Assembly (NCBI RefSeq): GCF_019393635.1
Contig: NC_057861.1
Location: 460,602,330-460,666,329 of the forward strand
DNA length: 64,000 nucleotides
Reading direction: 5' to 3'
Source of the DNA: Dromiciops gliroides
Lineage: Eukaryota > Chordata > Mammalia > Microbiotheria > Microbiotheriidae
Part shown: positions 33,800-44,699 of the stretch, piece after piece
How the letters are laid out: each line of letters starts with the position of its first letter
How positions within the stretch are numbered: the first letter of the stretch is position 1
Program-made: the position numbers and the translations under genes
The notes under the pieces: generated by a model
The model's input: only the letters and a program-made list of their open reading frames with translations
Told to the model about the DNA's origin: nothing
Databases searched by the model: none

Positions 33800-34355
33800 C
33801 TAAAAAAAAAAACTTTGGAAGATATGTGTTGAATTTATTATACATTTTAAAAGAAAAACAAGTACATAGTAGAGATTCACAGGTTAATGTACAATTCTTT
33901 TTCTGTTTCATTATGAATATAGAAATGACTGTTTTTATTTTTGTTTGTTAGGTTTAGAATTTTATTAAAAATTGGTGCACAGCAACAAAACTTGATCTTC
34001 CTTGAGGACTATAAATTTTGGTAGCAACTACTGATTATGAGGATAAAGATGACATTATAAGGGCTTTACATTGTACAAGGGAAAATTTGGGGGGAATGTG
34101 AAATATTAGCTAAGGGATGAGGAAGAGGTAATAAATGCAACACTGTCCAAAACAGCAGGTCCTTAGAGTATCCCAAAGTGGCACCCTGGTATTGCTTGAA
34201 AACTAGTTGAGAATTACTGCTAACCACAAGAAGCCCACAAAATTTAAAGCCATATTGATGAGTAAAGATTATTAAGATGATATACAAAGCTAACTTGGAG
34301 GCAGGGAGACACCATCTTCAGTTGTAGTTAATGATTCAGTGACAATACTAATCAA
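33800..34355. other. No gene seen
   Basis: AT-rich unclassified sequence with no coding resemblance. Confidence 0.4.
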
Positions 34356-34356
34356 A

Positions 34357-34672
34357 AGGGCAGCTAAGTGGCACTGTGGATAGAACACTGGCCCTGGAGT
34401 CAAAAGGACCTGAGTTCAAATCTCACCTTAGACATTTACTAGCTGTGTGACCCTAGGCAATCACTTAACCCCAGTTGCCTTAAACATCCAGGGCCATCTC
34501 CAGTTGTCCTGATATGTAACTTGCCACTGGACTCAGGTGGATCTGGAAGAAAAGTGAGGTTGGTGACCTTGTACAGCCTTCTCTCACTTAAATCCAGTTC
34601 AGTGCAAGTCATGATATCACCTCCTGATGTCATAGTCCTCTTTTAGTATGAAGGATAAACAACAAAATAGCC
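34357..34672 (+). mobile_element. Family B SINE, nearly full length
   Basis: Head GGGCAGCTAAGTGGCACTG, B box GTTCAAATCTC, then ATTGCCTTAAACATCCAGGGCCATCTCCAGTTGTCCTGATATG...CATGATATCACCTCCTGATGTCATAGTCCTCTTT..GGATAAACAACA. The best copy here for defining the family. Confidence 0.88.
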
Positions 34673-34735
34673 AACACCAACCTCAACAGTCCATTCACCC
34701 TGTGTCTTTATCATCCTCAAAAATCACTGATACTA

Positions 34736-34900
34736 GGGGCAGCTAGGTGGCGCAGGGGCAGCTAGGTGGCACAGTGGATAGAGCACCGGCCTTGGAGTCA
34801 GGAGTACCTGGGTTCAAATCCGGCCTCAGACGCTTAACACTTACTAGCTGTGTGACCCTAGGCAAGTCACTTGACCCCAATTGCCTCACTAAAAAAAAAA
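34736..34900 (+). mobile_element. Family A SINE with a duplicated 5' head
   Basis: GGGGCAGCTAGGTGGCGCA is followed at once by GGGGCAGCTAGGTGGCACAGTGG and then the normal body. TSD AAAAATCACTGATACTA at 34719-34735 and 34901-34917 encloses both heads. Confidence 0.95.
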
Positions 34901-35147
34901 AAAAATCACTGATACTATCATAACAGTTAATCATGAAATGCTGAGTGTCTACCTACAAGCACTTTTACAAGGGATATTATGGAAGCATAAGCAGGACCAA
35001 CTATTTCTTATTTGAGGATATATGTGAGAGTCATTAAATAATGTGTACACATTTGATTGAATATGGGGAACCTTGCTGAACAAAAATATTAGCAAGAAAT
35101 CATGGTAGAAAAGTTCTTTGACTTCTTAACATTTTCTCTCAACTATG

Positions 35148-35308
35148 TTGTAGTTTTTTTGTTTTGTTTTTTGGCAGGGCAATGAGGGTTAAGCCACTTG
35201 CCCAGGATCACATAGCTGGTAAGTGTCAAGTGTCTGAGGCCGGATTTGAACGCAGGTCCTCCTGAATCCAGGGTCAGTGCTTTATCCACTGTGCCACCTA
35301 GCTGCCTC
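35148..35308 (-). mobile_element. Family A SINE
   Basis: Reverse copy ending CACCTAGCTGCCTC. TSD CTCAACTATG is exact at 35138-35147 and 35309-35318. Confidence 0.93.
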
Positions 35309-35319
35309 CTCAACTATGC

Positions 35320-35755
35320 TTTTCTTGGAACTAACAGCAGGTAGCAATCTGGATTGATGGAATACATAGAAAAAAGCTAGGACTTAAAATAAAACAGATT
35401 TTGTTGGAGCATAATCTTTGAATAACAAATGACTCACATTCTAATAGAGTCAGTTAAGTAAATACTACTCTGCATTCATGAGAATTTAAGGGATATTGTC
35501 TATCAGGTGACTTCCAGACTTCCAAAAATGTAAGCTGCTAGTGGTGTGAGATATATGGTAAAATACCATAGACAATGTATATGTGTGTCAGATGTCAAGG
35601 GGTGAGATACATATAGGTTTATGTATTAATATTTTGCCTTGTGCATTAGGTACTCCTGGCACATTTCACTGACATATCACTGATTTCCAACACAGAATTT
35701 ATATGACTAAAACAGGTACCATGAGAAATATCTGAAATAGACAATAAATTAGCAA
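35320..35755. other. No gene seen
   Basis: Unclassified AT-rich sequence. Confidence 0.35.
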
Positions 35756-35769
35756 AAATAGTTGGTGCA

Positions 35770-36400
35770 TCATAATTGTGGAAATGAAGTGTGTGCAGAC
35801 TGGCAAAGATGACAAAAAAAGAAAATGGTACATGTTACAAGGGCTTGGGGGGAAATAAGAACATTAGTGCATGGTTGATCAAGCTATGAATTGGTATGGC
35901 CATTCTGGAAAACAATTTGGAACTATGCACCCCAGATCACTAAACTCTGCATAACCTTTGACCCAGTGATGCTATTAAGAGTCCTATTTCCCAAAGAGAT
36001 TTTTTTAAAAAGTAAAGGACTTATATATACAAAATATTGATAGCAACATGTTTTGTTGTTGCAAAGAACTAGAAAACTAAGGGTATGTTCATCAGTTGGG
36101 CAATGACTAAACTAGAATACTCTTGTGCCATGAGAAATGATAAAAGATTTGGTTCAGAGAAACCTGAACTTGTATGAGTTGATGCCAAGTAAATTAGCAG
36201 AACCAGGAGGACAATTTATGAACAAATAACTTTCAAGACTTAAGAACCCTAATCGATGAATTCAATGACAAAATATGATTTCAGTAAGAGGATGCATGCT
36301 ACCCTCTTCATGACAGAGGGGTATTGCAATCAAGATACAGAATAAGACATACCTTTTGGGTGTAGATGGAAGGGAAAGTAAATAAATTTTTGTTGATTTA
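35770..36400 (+). repeat. L1/HAL1-like 3' fragment
   Basis: GGTATGGCCATTCTGGAAAACAATTTGGAACTATG, ACCTTTGACCCAGTGATGCTATTA, CATCAGTTGGGCAATGACTAAACTAG, AGAACCAGGAGGACAATTTATG, GTATTGCAATCAAGATACAGAATAAGACATACC. These are the C-terminal coding and 3' noncoding parts in order, with no frame open across them. Confidence 0.8.
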
Positions 36401-36514
36401 AATATTTGTGTGTATGTGTAGATATGTATATGTATATATACATGGATATTTATGTTATACATATGGGCACATGAGGGAAAAGAAAAGAAATATGTTCTGG
36501 GTTCTTTAATTTAA

Positions 36515-36800
36515 TCCAATAAGAATTTAATAATCACTTACTAAATGAAGGGAAAATAACATGTTTACACAAAAATATACAGGCTACTTTGAGAAGGAAA
36601 AGAGCTGTAACAATTACCAGAATCAGGAAAGGCTTCCTATAGGAGGTAGCAACCCAATTTGAGCCTATGAGAAAGATACTTAGAGGAAAACGTGAAAGGA
36701 TGCACTCCAGACAGAGGGTAGCCTCTGCAAAGGAATGGAGGCAGGAAATGGGACATTGAATTCAGGGATGAGCAAGTATAGGACAGGCACTGAATTTACT
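36515..36800 (+). repeat. Worn dispersed repeat
   Basis: AATCCAATAAGAATTTAATAATCACTTACTAAATG...AGGAAAGGCTTCCTATAGGAGGTAGCAACCCAATTTGAGCC...CTCCAGACAGAGGGTAGCCTCTGCAAAGG. Related in style to 10020-10300. Confidence 0.5.
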
Positions 36801-36826
36801 GATACTTGAATTAAGACAACATGTCC

Positions 36827-36980
36827 TGGGGCAGCTAGGTGGCGCAGTGGATAGAGCACTGGCCCTGGAATCAGGAGTACCTGAGTTCAAATCCGGCCTC
36901 AGACACTTAATACTTACTAGCTGTGTGACCCTGGGCAAGTCACTTAACCCCAATTGCCTCACTTAAAAAAAAGAAAAAAA
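36827..36980 (+). mobile_element. Family A SINE
   Basis: Full-length forward copy. TSD AAGACAACATGTCC (36813-36826) versus AAGACAGCATGTCC (36981-36994), 13 of 14. Confidence 0.96.
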
Positions 36981-36999
36981 AAGACAGCATGTCCCAAAA

Positions 37000-37970
37000 G
37001 TCTTAGTGCAGTTTATGCTTTAATAACTCACAGGAATTCCTTATTTTATTCACTTTACTTCTTACAAACTAAACCAAGACAAACCAAAAATCCTAGCCAA
37101 AAGATTCAGATGTTTTATTCAGGAAGAAGTTTTCTCTTCCCCTTTTAGACAGTGTGCAGTAGAGTCCCCTTCTATATTGTATCAAAAAATTATGCATTCC
37201 TATTTTATCTTGCCTGATGGCCTCTGCCCTAGATACCACCCAAAACATTTCACTAACATTTGCCTCACTGCCATAATGCAAAACTATTAATCTGGGAGCA
37301 GGACAATCCACCTAAAATCAATTTGCCTCAAGCCATTTTACATCAACCCAATTCATCTTCTTGTGATAACTTGGTCAGTGTGTATAGGTTTTAGTTATTT
37401 TGATGTCATATCACTGTTGCTTTTCAGTAAATTGCTTTTAGGCCAATAAGACTTAGTTGAATTGACCTAGACCTGTCCTGCTGATCTTTGAAAACTGATA
37501 CACCTGCTACTCTGTGTAAAAATTAATTTCATCTTCAGCTTTGGACCATTTCCTGAGAAAACTCACCTAATGGCTCAGGAAAAGCACTGTTAGGATACAT
37601 CTTCCAAGCTTTTCTTTTCACAGCATTTTTTTAGTAATGTTATGAATTTGGGATTGTAAGTCTGGAACATAACCAAAAAATATATAATTAAAATACCTAG
37701 GATTCCTGAAATGTCCTTGCTGATTTTTTTCACAGATATACTCAAATAGAGAGACCAAGTAGGTAAAAAATTTAGTGTGGACCCAAATGGTTACTGAATT
37801 GTACATTATGATGAAGGTGGATGGAACAATCTTATTACACTGCTGAAGAAGAACTATACACTGTTCTAATCCAAGGAGAGAACAAAATGTATGCATAATG
37901 AATATCATATAGTCAGGTAATGCAAACTTTTATTCACTTCTAAAGAAAATACCAAAAAGTATCATTTATT
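37000..37970. other. No gene seen; unique-looking sequence
   Basis: No recognised repeat in about 1 kb. The open frame at 37618-37908 on the reverse strand has no domain resemblance. Confidence 0.4.
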
Positions 37971-37971
37971 A

Positions 37972-38266
37972 TTGTTGTTTGTCCTTCATTCTCAAAGAGA
38001 ACCATATCAGGGTGATACCATGACTTCCAGTGAATTGGATTTAAGTGAGGGAGGGCTGTGAAAGGTCATTAGTCTCACTCTCTCCTCCAGAACCATCTGG
38101 GTCCAGTGGCAAGATATACATCAGGATGACTGGAGATGGCCCTGGATGTTTAAGGAAATTGGGGTTAAGTGATTTGCTCAGGGTCATACAGCTAGAAAGT
38201 GTCTGATATAAGATTTGAACTCAGGTCCTTTTGACTATAGGGCCAGTGCTGCCACCTAGCTGACCC
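37972..38266 (-). mobile_element. Family B SINE
   Basis: Reverse copy: TTATTGTTGTTTGTCCTTCATTCTCAAAGAG...GGGTCCAGTGGCAAGATATACATCAGGATGACTGGAGATGGCCC...GGTCATACAGCTAG...CCACCTAGCTGACCCC. Confidence 0.88.
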
Positions 38267-38357
38267 CTATAATTTTATATGTTATAACTTAAATGTTACC
38301 AATCAATCCATGGAAGAATATGATTATAGAATTAATTTATGCAAGAAGACATATTAG

Positions 38358-38500
38358 GGGCAGCTAGATGGCGCAGTGGATAAAGCACCGGCCCTGGATT
38401 TAGGAGTACCTGAGTTCAAATACAGCCTCAGACACTTGACACTTGCTAGCTGTGTGACCCTGGGCAAGTCACTTAACCCCCATTGCCCCACAAAAAAAAA
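38358..38500 (+). mobile_element. Family A SINE
   Basis: Full-length forward copy. TSD AAGAAGACATATTAG is exact at 38343-38357 and 38501-38515. Confidence 0.96.
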
Positions 38501-38847
38501 AAGAAGACATATTAGATCCCTGCATATTACTCATATAATATGAAAAAGTTTAACTATATTGTCCTGAGCTTTAATATTTTAAAATAGTTTTGAGAATAGC
38601 CAGGTGTCTATGAGGATTATTTGTATAGGGTGGAAAGGTTTACTTACCAGACTAATACAATAGCAGAGGAGTTCTTGGTCACTCTCCTTTGACCCCTACT
38701 CTTTGAATGTAGATATCACCTGTCTTGTCCAGCCACTGGCCTTCTGTTTCAATAGGATTTGATCTACTCTCTATACTACCTTTGGATCCATACCTAGAGA
38801 AGGATATCTCTGTGTATATGGTCACGTGTGGTCACATGGCTCAATGG

Positions 38848-39095
38848 AGCTGTCTAGGTGGCACAGTGGATAGAGTGCCAGGTCTGGGGTTAGGAAGACT
38901 CCTCTTCGTGATCTTCAAATCCAATCTCAGACACTTACTAAGTTGTGTCACCCTGAGCAAGTCACTTAACTCTGTCTCAGTTTTCTGATCTGTAAAATGA
39001 GCTGGAGAAGGAAATGGCAAACCACTCCAGTATCTGCCAAGAAAACATCATAAAAGGGTTAAAAAGAGTTGAATACAACTAAACAACAAAAGCCA
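38848..39095 (+). mobile_element. Family C SINE (RTE-type tail)
   Basis: GAGCTGTCTAGGTGGCACAGTGG...GAAGACTCCTCTTCGTG...GAGCTGGAGAAGGAAATGGCAAACCACTCCAGTATC...AAAGAGTTGAATACAACTAAACAACAA. Confidence 0.85.
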
Positions 39096-39268
39096 CAATC
39101 AAATTACAAATCTCCTTGCAAGTTACTTAAGAGGAACTCTAGATTTATACATTCTTCAACCTGTTTTGAGAGTTTATAAAATATAACAATTAATTTTCTC
39201 TCACATATAACTCATGGGCCCCCAGGCAAGACTAAAAGATTCCTAACAATTCAAAAAGATTCCACTGA

Positions 39269-39350
39269 TCTCTGTTTCCCTCTGTCTCTGTCTCTGATGT
39301 TGTCTCTGTCTTTTTCTCTCTGTCTTTATCTGTCTGTCTCTGTCTCTCTG
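39269..39350. repeat. (TCTCTG)n pyrimidine-rich tract
   Basis: CTGTCTCTGTCTCTG and TTTCTCTCTGTC units. Low complexity. Confidence 0.8.
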
Positions 39351-39517
39351 TGCATAACATGCCAGTTTCTATTCCTTTTTCTTGCAACTACCCATCCACA
39401 AATAATAAAGCATACAAAACAGAAATTAGGATTGATCACATTTTATCTAAAATCAGCCAGCATTAAAGTCCCCAATTAAATAGAGAATGTAAGCAACATT
39501 TAAGAAAATAAGCTTTG

Positions 39518-39660
39518 GGGGATGGCTAGGTGGCGCAGTGGATAAAGCACCGGCCCTGGATTCAGGAGTACCTGAGTTCAAATCCGGCTTCAGACACTTG
39601 ACAATTACTATCTGTGTGACCTTGGGCAAGTCACTTAACCCCCATTGCCCCGCAAAGAAA
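39518..39660 (+). mobile_element. Family A SINE
   Basis: GGGATGGCTAGGTGGCGCAGTGG to CCATTGCCCCGC. TSD AAGAAAATAAGCTTTG (39502-39517) versus AAGAAAAGAAGCTTTG (39661-39676), 15 of 16. Confidence 0.94.
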
Positions 39661-39679
39661 AAGAAAAGAAGCTTTGTGT

Positions 39680-40325
39680 TTTTATGTTTTCTTTCTCTAG
39701 ATGGAAAAGGTGGAGAAATAGGGCAAGTAAAAATATCACTGTCTTCATGAGCTCTCTCAAAAGGGAAATTCAGCTCACCACCCATCTCCATACCTGCCTG
39801 TCCTAGGGGCAAGACTGGCTAGTTCATCTGGTTGGAGCTTAAGCAGCTGTTCCAAAACTTGCTCAACACCTCCCTCCCCACTCTTCCACCATCCCACCCC
39901 TCTATACTCCACCTTCTTGTCTTTGCTCTAGGCTCCGGTTCAATCTCTCCTGTCTCCTCTTTCCTCTCTCCTCTCCTCTCTTCTGCTCTGTCTCTTCCTC
40001 TCTGTGTTTCTGTCTCCATCTCTCTGTCCTACCCAACAGAGGCTGTGGAAGACTGTGGTAGTATTCTAAGCCCCAGTGGCCAAGCTCTGCTATCTGCTCA
40101 AACCACTCACCTGCCAACTGCATCAATCTCTCTCCACTTGTCCTTGTTTCCGTCAAATCAAGAGCCTGGTATCTATGTTCATCCTGTGTCTTATGAAATG
40201 TCATTACCTTTCATTATAGCTTGTTCTCCAGTCTAAAGGAAATATGATGCTGTTCCAAACTTTAAGACATACTCTTTAGTCTGTCGGTCAGAACAGACTG
40301 ATGAATTTCCACTCTGGATTCCCAG
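39680..40325. other. No gene recognised; CT-rich stretch
   Basis: Open frame 39832-40236 on the plus strand (134 codons) is dominated by Ser, Leu and Pro from the CT-rich strand (CTCCTCTTTCCTCTCTCC). No domain is recognizable. It is probably a chance frame in a pyrimidine-rich unit. Confidence 0.3.
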
Positions 40326-40327
40326 TC

Positions 40328-40930
40328 TGTTGTTGTTGTTTACCCTTAATTTTTTCAAAGAGGACCAATGATCTCATGGATGACATCTTGACTCGTGCAT
40401 GAATTGGATTTAAGTGAGGCTGAGTTCCACAGTCATCAACCTCTCTCTTCTTGGGTCATCAAAGTCCAGTGGCATGACAAAAGCCAAGATGACTGGTGAG
40501 GGCCCAGAATGCAATGGATGACCCTGGTGTTTTCAATATCTGACCAGGCTCTAAGCACTGCATAGAACCTGCTTCAGCTTTTTTAGCTTTTGGAACAAAT
40601 TCTTCTCATTTCCCCATTCTGCCAGGGATAGTCTTCAAACACCTGGGGTAAACACACCCCTAACTCATTGACGTGTTTGAGGCCTGTCAGTTACCCTCAA
40701 TCTGGTTTAGCTCATCTGCTGAGACAGTTTACTGAGGTGTGACACTGTGTGTGCTACAGTTTCTTGAAGCAACAGGTGAAAGTTGGGTAAATCAGGAGGC
40801 TACTAAAGGGGAATGAGCAGCCCCGAAAAGTACTAGAAGTACTAGTCCTCTCTGAACACCCCATATACCCCTAGGCTATACAGTGTCCTCAACAGAGAAG
40901 AACAACAAGGGCTACAAGAGGATACAAATC
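40328..40930 (-). repeat. Longer element sharing its 3' end with family B SINEs
   Basis: The first 165 bp (TTGTTGTTGTTTACCC...GAATTGGATTTAAGTGAGG...AAAGTCCAGTGGCATGAC...AAGATGACTGGTGAGGGCCC) align with the reversed tail of family B at 37972-38140. The element then continues for over 400 bp with unrelated text instead of a tRNA head (CTGACCAGGCTCTAAGCACTGC, GGTAAACACACCCCTAACTCATTG). It may be the partner LINE or another parent of family B. Confidence 0.55.
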
Positions 40931-40953
40931 TCCGTTTACCTAAATCACTTTTT

Positions 40954-41098
40954 TTTTTTTGGTGAGGAAATTGGGGTTATGTGACTTGTCCAGGGTCACA
41001 CAGCTAGTAAGTGTGTAAAGTGTCTGAGGCTGGATTTTAACTCAAGTCCTCCTGATTCCAGGGCCAGTGCTCTATCCACTGTGCCACCTAGCCGCCCC
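40954..41098 (-). mobile_element. Family A SINE
   Basis: Reverse copy ending CACCTAGCCGCCCC. TSD TACCTAAATCACTTTTT is exact over 17 bp at 40937-40953 and 41099-41115. Confidence 0.97.
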
Positions 41099-41510
41099 TA
41101 CCTAAATCACTTTTTAAATGTGAAGAAGTCTATAAGACCATGCATATAAGAGAAGAAAAGAAATGACAGGAATATTTAGCTTCTGGTGTTTAGTAGACTG
41201 CTTCCTTTCATTCTCTGTTTATCTGTGGTGTGGTAGATAGAGCACTGGCCCTGAAGTTGGGAGGACCTGAGTTCAAATCTAACTAACCTCAGACACTTAC
41301 TAGCTGTGTGACCCTGGGCAAATCAATTAACCCCAATTGCCTTAAACGTCCAGGACTATATCCAGTTGTCCTGCTGTATATCTTGCCACTGAACCCAGAT
41401 GACCTCGAAGGAGAGAGTGAGCTTGGTGACCTTGCATAGCCCTCCCTCACTTAAATCCAATTCACTGCCAGTCATGGTATCACCCTGATATTATGGTCCT
41501 CTTTGAGAAT

Positions 41511-41644
41511 TGTGAGAATCAGAACTCCACCCTGAGGAGAAAGCATGTGACTTGGTGTCCTCATGTGACTTGGTGTCTGGAAGTTACTGCTATAGAACCG
41601 CCTGTAGTCATGTCAATCAAAGCTATTAGCCAATTACCTTGGAG

Positions 41645-41684
<40 letters not shown>

Positions 41685-42087
41685 ACGGCCCTGGTTCCTG
41701 TTTCACAGAGGGCTTCTGGGAGAAGCTGTTGAGGATCTGCTTTTCTTTTTTTCGTTCAAGAACCAGCGCATGGTGGCAGAGACAGAGAAAGAGAGAGGGC
41801 CTCTTTTGGTTAAAGACTTTGGTTTGGTGGCAGACAGAGAACTTCTCATGGGCTATTAGGGAAAGACAAGGTTTTTATCTCTGGCTATCCCCAATAGATC
41901 CAAGCTAGGGTTTTTTCCATTATATAAGAAATCTGTTCTCAATCTCTCTCTCTTCACTAACTTCTAATACACTTTAATAAATACTTAAAAGCCTAAACTC
42001 TTGCCGAATTGATAGTAAATCTTAGCTAGTTTCTCCCCCACACTGGGGTCAGGTCAGGTGATCACACATTAGATTTTAAACATCACA
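41511..42087 (+). mobile_element. Solo LTR of an endogenous retrovirus, 577 bp, 4-bp TSD
   Basis: Starts TGTGAGAATC, ends AACATCACA, and is flanked by GAAT on both sides (41507-41510, 42088-42091). TATATAA at 41921-41927 and AATAAA at 41976-41981 are spaced like a promoter and polyadenylation signal at the U3/R border. No internal retroviral sequence is attached, so it is the product of LTR-LTR recombination. A 4-bp TSD is usual for class I (gammaretrovirus-like) elements. It contains a (GT)n run at 41646-41683. Confidence 0.92.
41646..41683. repeat. (GT)n microsatellite inside the LTR
   Basis: About 19 GT units within U3. The open frames through it are artefacts. Confidence 0.98.
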
Positions 42088-42110
42088 GAATAAAGGACAA
42101 ATGACATACC

Positions 42111-42740
42111 TAACATCTTTGCCTGACCTGTGTATTGTAAATCTGGTTGTAATCCCTAATTAATTCCAATGCAATACCATGTACTGCTGCATTTTTCTAT
42201 TACTCAAATTTAATATAATCAACTCACTTTTCACACAGCATACCATTTTTACTATGTACACTTAATGATATTCATTCAAATGAAACTAACCAGGAAGACG
42301 CAAGTAAGACAGAACTACTTCAGGATGGAAAATGAAAAAGAATATTTTTATTAATCATCATCTCAGTATGACTCAGGAACATTATTGGCAAGAAAGTCTA
42401 TGTGGGTGCCAGAGTTAGAATAAATATTCTGTATAAGATGTCTCTCTAAGTAACACTTATGCTGGAAAACTATTTTCCTTGCCTTGTGAAAGACCTAATG
42501 GGAAGGAGACCAAACATTTTAAAGTAGGAAGAGTAGAAAATATTGGTAACTAAAAAAAAAGAGAGATAGCTCTTCAAAAGTTTGGATGAAAAAGCTTTAT
42601 CTGAGACATTTAAGGCTACCATTTGGTGGGTATCCTATACTTCTGAATGCCTTGAGCATAAAAATAAATGAAGACTGTGAACCTTTTCCTTATGAGGTGG
42701 GATGGTACCTTTTAAAAACTGTTCAAAAAATAATGTGCTA
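42111..42740. other. No gene seen
   Basis: Unclassified AT-rich sequence. Confidence 0.4.
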
Positions 42741-42897
42741 GGGGGCAGCTAGGTAGTATAGTGGATAAAGCACCGGCCCTGGATTCAGGAGGACCTGAGT
42801 TCAAATCAAACACTTCACACTTATTAGCTGTGTAACCCTGGGCAATGAGGGCACTTAACCCTCATTGCCCCGCAAAAAGAAGAAGAAGAAGAAGAAG

Positions 42898-42927
<30 letters not shown>
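42741..42927 (+). mobile_element. Family A SINE whose tail has become (AAG)n
   Basis: GGGGGCAGCTAGGTAGTATAG to CTCATTGCCCCGC, then a GAA run of about 17 units (42877-42927). TSD TAATGTGCTA is exact at 42731-42740 and 42928-42937, so the microsatellite lies within the insertion. Confidence 0.95.
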
Positions 42928-42930
<3 letters not shown>

Positions 42931-42939
42931 TGTGCTATA

Positions 42940-43440
42940 TAAACATTCCAATGAACATATCATATCAAGGAAATGGTGTCAAAATAATTGTCTAGGTTTA
43001 GAGTTGTGATATTTGTTTCAGTGTTGAAAAAAATTAGGCCAGATTTAAAAGGAAATCTCATGAAAAAATGTTAGTTATATACAATTAACATATTTTCTCC
43101 TGATAATGATGCTCACTGACAACAAATGATTGATGACATTAGTTAATGGAGGTAGATGGTGTCATTTTATGATTGTTTTTTTCTTAAATGGTAGGAAATA
43201 ACAGGATAATGGAGCTGGAATGGGACATAAAGGAGTCATGTATTTAAGTCCTTTAGTTGGATTGAGAAAGATTCAGTTAAGGATAGCAAGCCAGCTTTAA
43301 AATTATTGACAATGTTAACTGAGAAAAAATCTAGTCAAATCACAGAATTTAGTGATTCTTGCTATGCTTGTTCACTTCTTTCCAAGGGTCTATTTGGTAC
43401 TTTTTCATTCCCAAAGCCTGCTACTGAGCACTAAATTCCA
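42940..43440. other. No gene seen
   Basis: AT-rich unclassified sequence. Confidence 0.4.
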
Positions 43441-43458
43441 TTAAGAATAAACACAGAA

Positions 43459-43594
43459 GTGGATAGAGCACTGGCCCTGGATTCAGGAGGACCTGAGTTC
43501 AAATCCACCCTCAGACACTTAACACTTACTAGCTGTGTGACCCTGGGCAAGTCACTTAACCCCAATTGCCTCGCAAAAAAAAAAAAAAAAAAAA
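43459..43594 (+). mobile_element. 5'-truncated family A SINE
   Basis: Begins GTGGATAGAGCAC, lacking the first ~19 bases. TSD AAGAATAAACACAGAA is exact at 43443-43458 and 43595-43610, so the truncation happened at insertion. Confidence 0.95.
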
Positions 43595-43849
43595 AAGAAT
43601 AAACACAGAAATCCTATTTTGTGGTGTCCCTTTCCACCTGGTCTTATCTGCTACCTAATTTTACTTAAGATTTGTAAGAAGACCATATAAGATTTAGAGT
43701 TAGAAACTTAAAGATCATCTAGTATAACTTCCACATTTTATTCAGACTTATTGATGTTCTTTAAAGATAATGGACTATAGTTTTCTTCCTGTTTTATCTC
43801 TCCCTGCCTTATTGGACTATAGTTTTCTTTCTCTCCTTTCTCTCTCTCT

Positions 43850-44335
43850 GTCATAGGTATCAGGACCATACTCAACACATAGATTGATTTTGGTAGGATT
43901 TTCTCTCTTTTTTTAATAAACAATCTGTGATATTAGAAGTAATTGTTCTTTGAATATTTGATAGAATTCACTTGTAAATTCATTTCATATTGTGTTCTTT
44001 TCTATGGGAGTTGCTTTATGACTTTTTAAGTTTGTTATTTTGAGATTGGGTTCTTTAAATTCTTTGCCTTTTGTTCTGTTAATCTGAGTATTTTATAGTT
44101 GGCAAATATCCAAATTTTCATTTATCAGTTTGGGGTATATTATTGAGCAATTTGTTTTTATATTTTTCTTTATTTCTTGTTAATTTGATGTGAATTCTCT
44201 TTTTCATGCTTGATAGTCAATTTGGTTTTCTTTTTCTTATTGGATGAATTAATGGTTTGCCTAAATGGTCTCTCCCCCAAAACCAGGTTGTCAGTTTATT
44301 AATCAATTTAGAGGGGTTTTTTTTTGGTTGGTTTT
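43850..44335 (-). repeat. L1 ORF2 fragment (region before the RT core)
   Basis: TTTGATAGAATTCACTTGTAAATTCATTT is the reverse complement of the AAATGAATTC..GTGAATTCTATCAAA type segment seen at 51725-51760 and 59920-59940. TTATTGGATGAATTAATGG and the CAGTTTATTAATCAATTT end continue it. Strongly diverged. Confidence 0.6.
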
Positions 44336-44699
44336 CACTTTTATTTGTCTTTCTTTTAGCATGTAATGGGGTTTAAGTATTGCCGAGAGCTTAGTGGGTT
44401 ACTTATAATAGAAGTCAAATGCCAGGGACAGAGGAAACCCAGGACAATCCCACGTAGTACAATTTATCTTCTACCTTCTTTCCATTTTTGCTACTGAGCT
44501 TATAATATTGGAGTCATCTTGAATCTAAGGATAAATTCAAGTTTGACTCTGATAGTCCCTCTGGTTTTTATCTACTCTCCAATTTATTGTGTTGGGTTAT
44601 CTTAAAAGGAGGTAGATGGTGGCACAGATTATTCTCTCTGCAACTTTACCCCCAGGGGATCTTTCCCAATCTTAACAAGTGAATCTATTAATAATTCAC

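Larger units (their letters stand above)
33220..33800 (+). repeat. L1/HAL1-like 3' fragment, split by a SINE
   Basis: CTAAGACTATAACAAAACTAAGCCAATACCC...GGAATGGATGAACTAATTATGGCATATGAATG and, after the SINE, GAGAAATCTAGAAAGACTTGTGTAAACTGATTCAGAGTTAAGTGAACAGAGG. Parallel to 45080-45260 and 36080-36210. It has no intact frame. Confidence 0.75.
41226..42110 (+). mobile_element. Family B SINE split by a solo LTR
   Basis: 5' part 41226-41510: GAGTTCAAATCTAA, ACCTCAGACACTTACTAGCTGTGTGACC, CCTTAAACGTCCAGGACTATATCCAGTTGTCCTG, TTATGGTCCTCTTTGAGAAT. 3' part from 42088: GAATAAAGGACAAATGACA. Joining across one GAAT restores the continuous family B tail order, CTTTGAGAAT|AAAGGACAAA. Confidence 0.9.

Noticed and set aside
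39832..40236. 134-codon open frame on the plus strand
   Set aside because: Composition is set by a CT-rich tract; no domain, no start context, no neighbouring exon signal.
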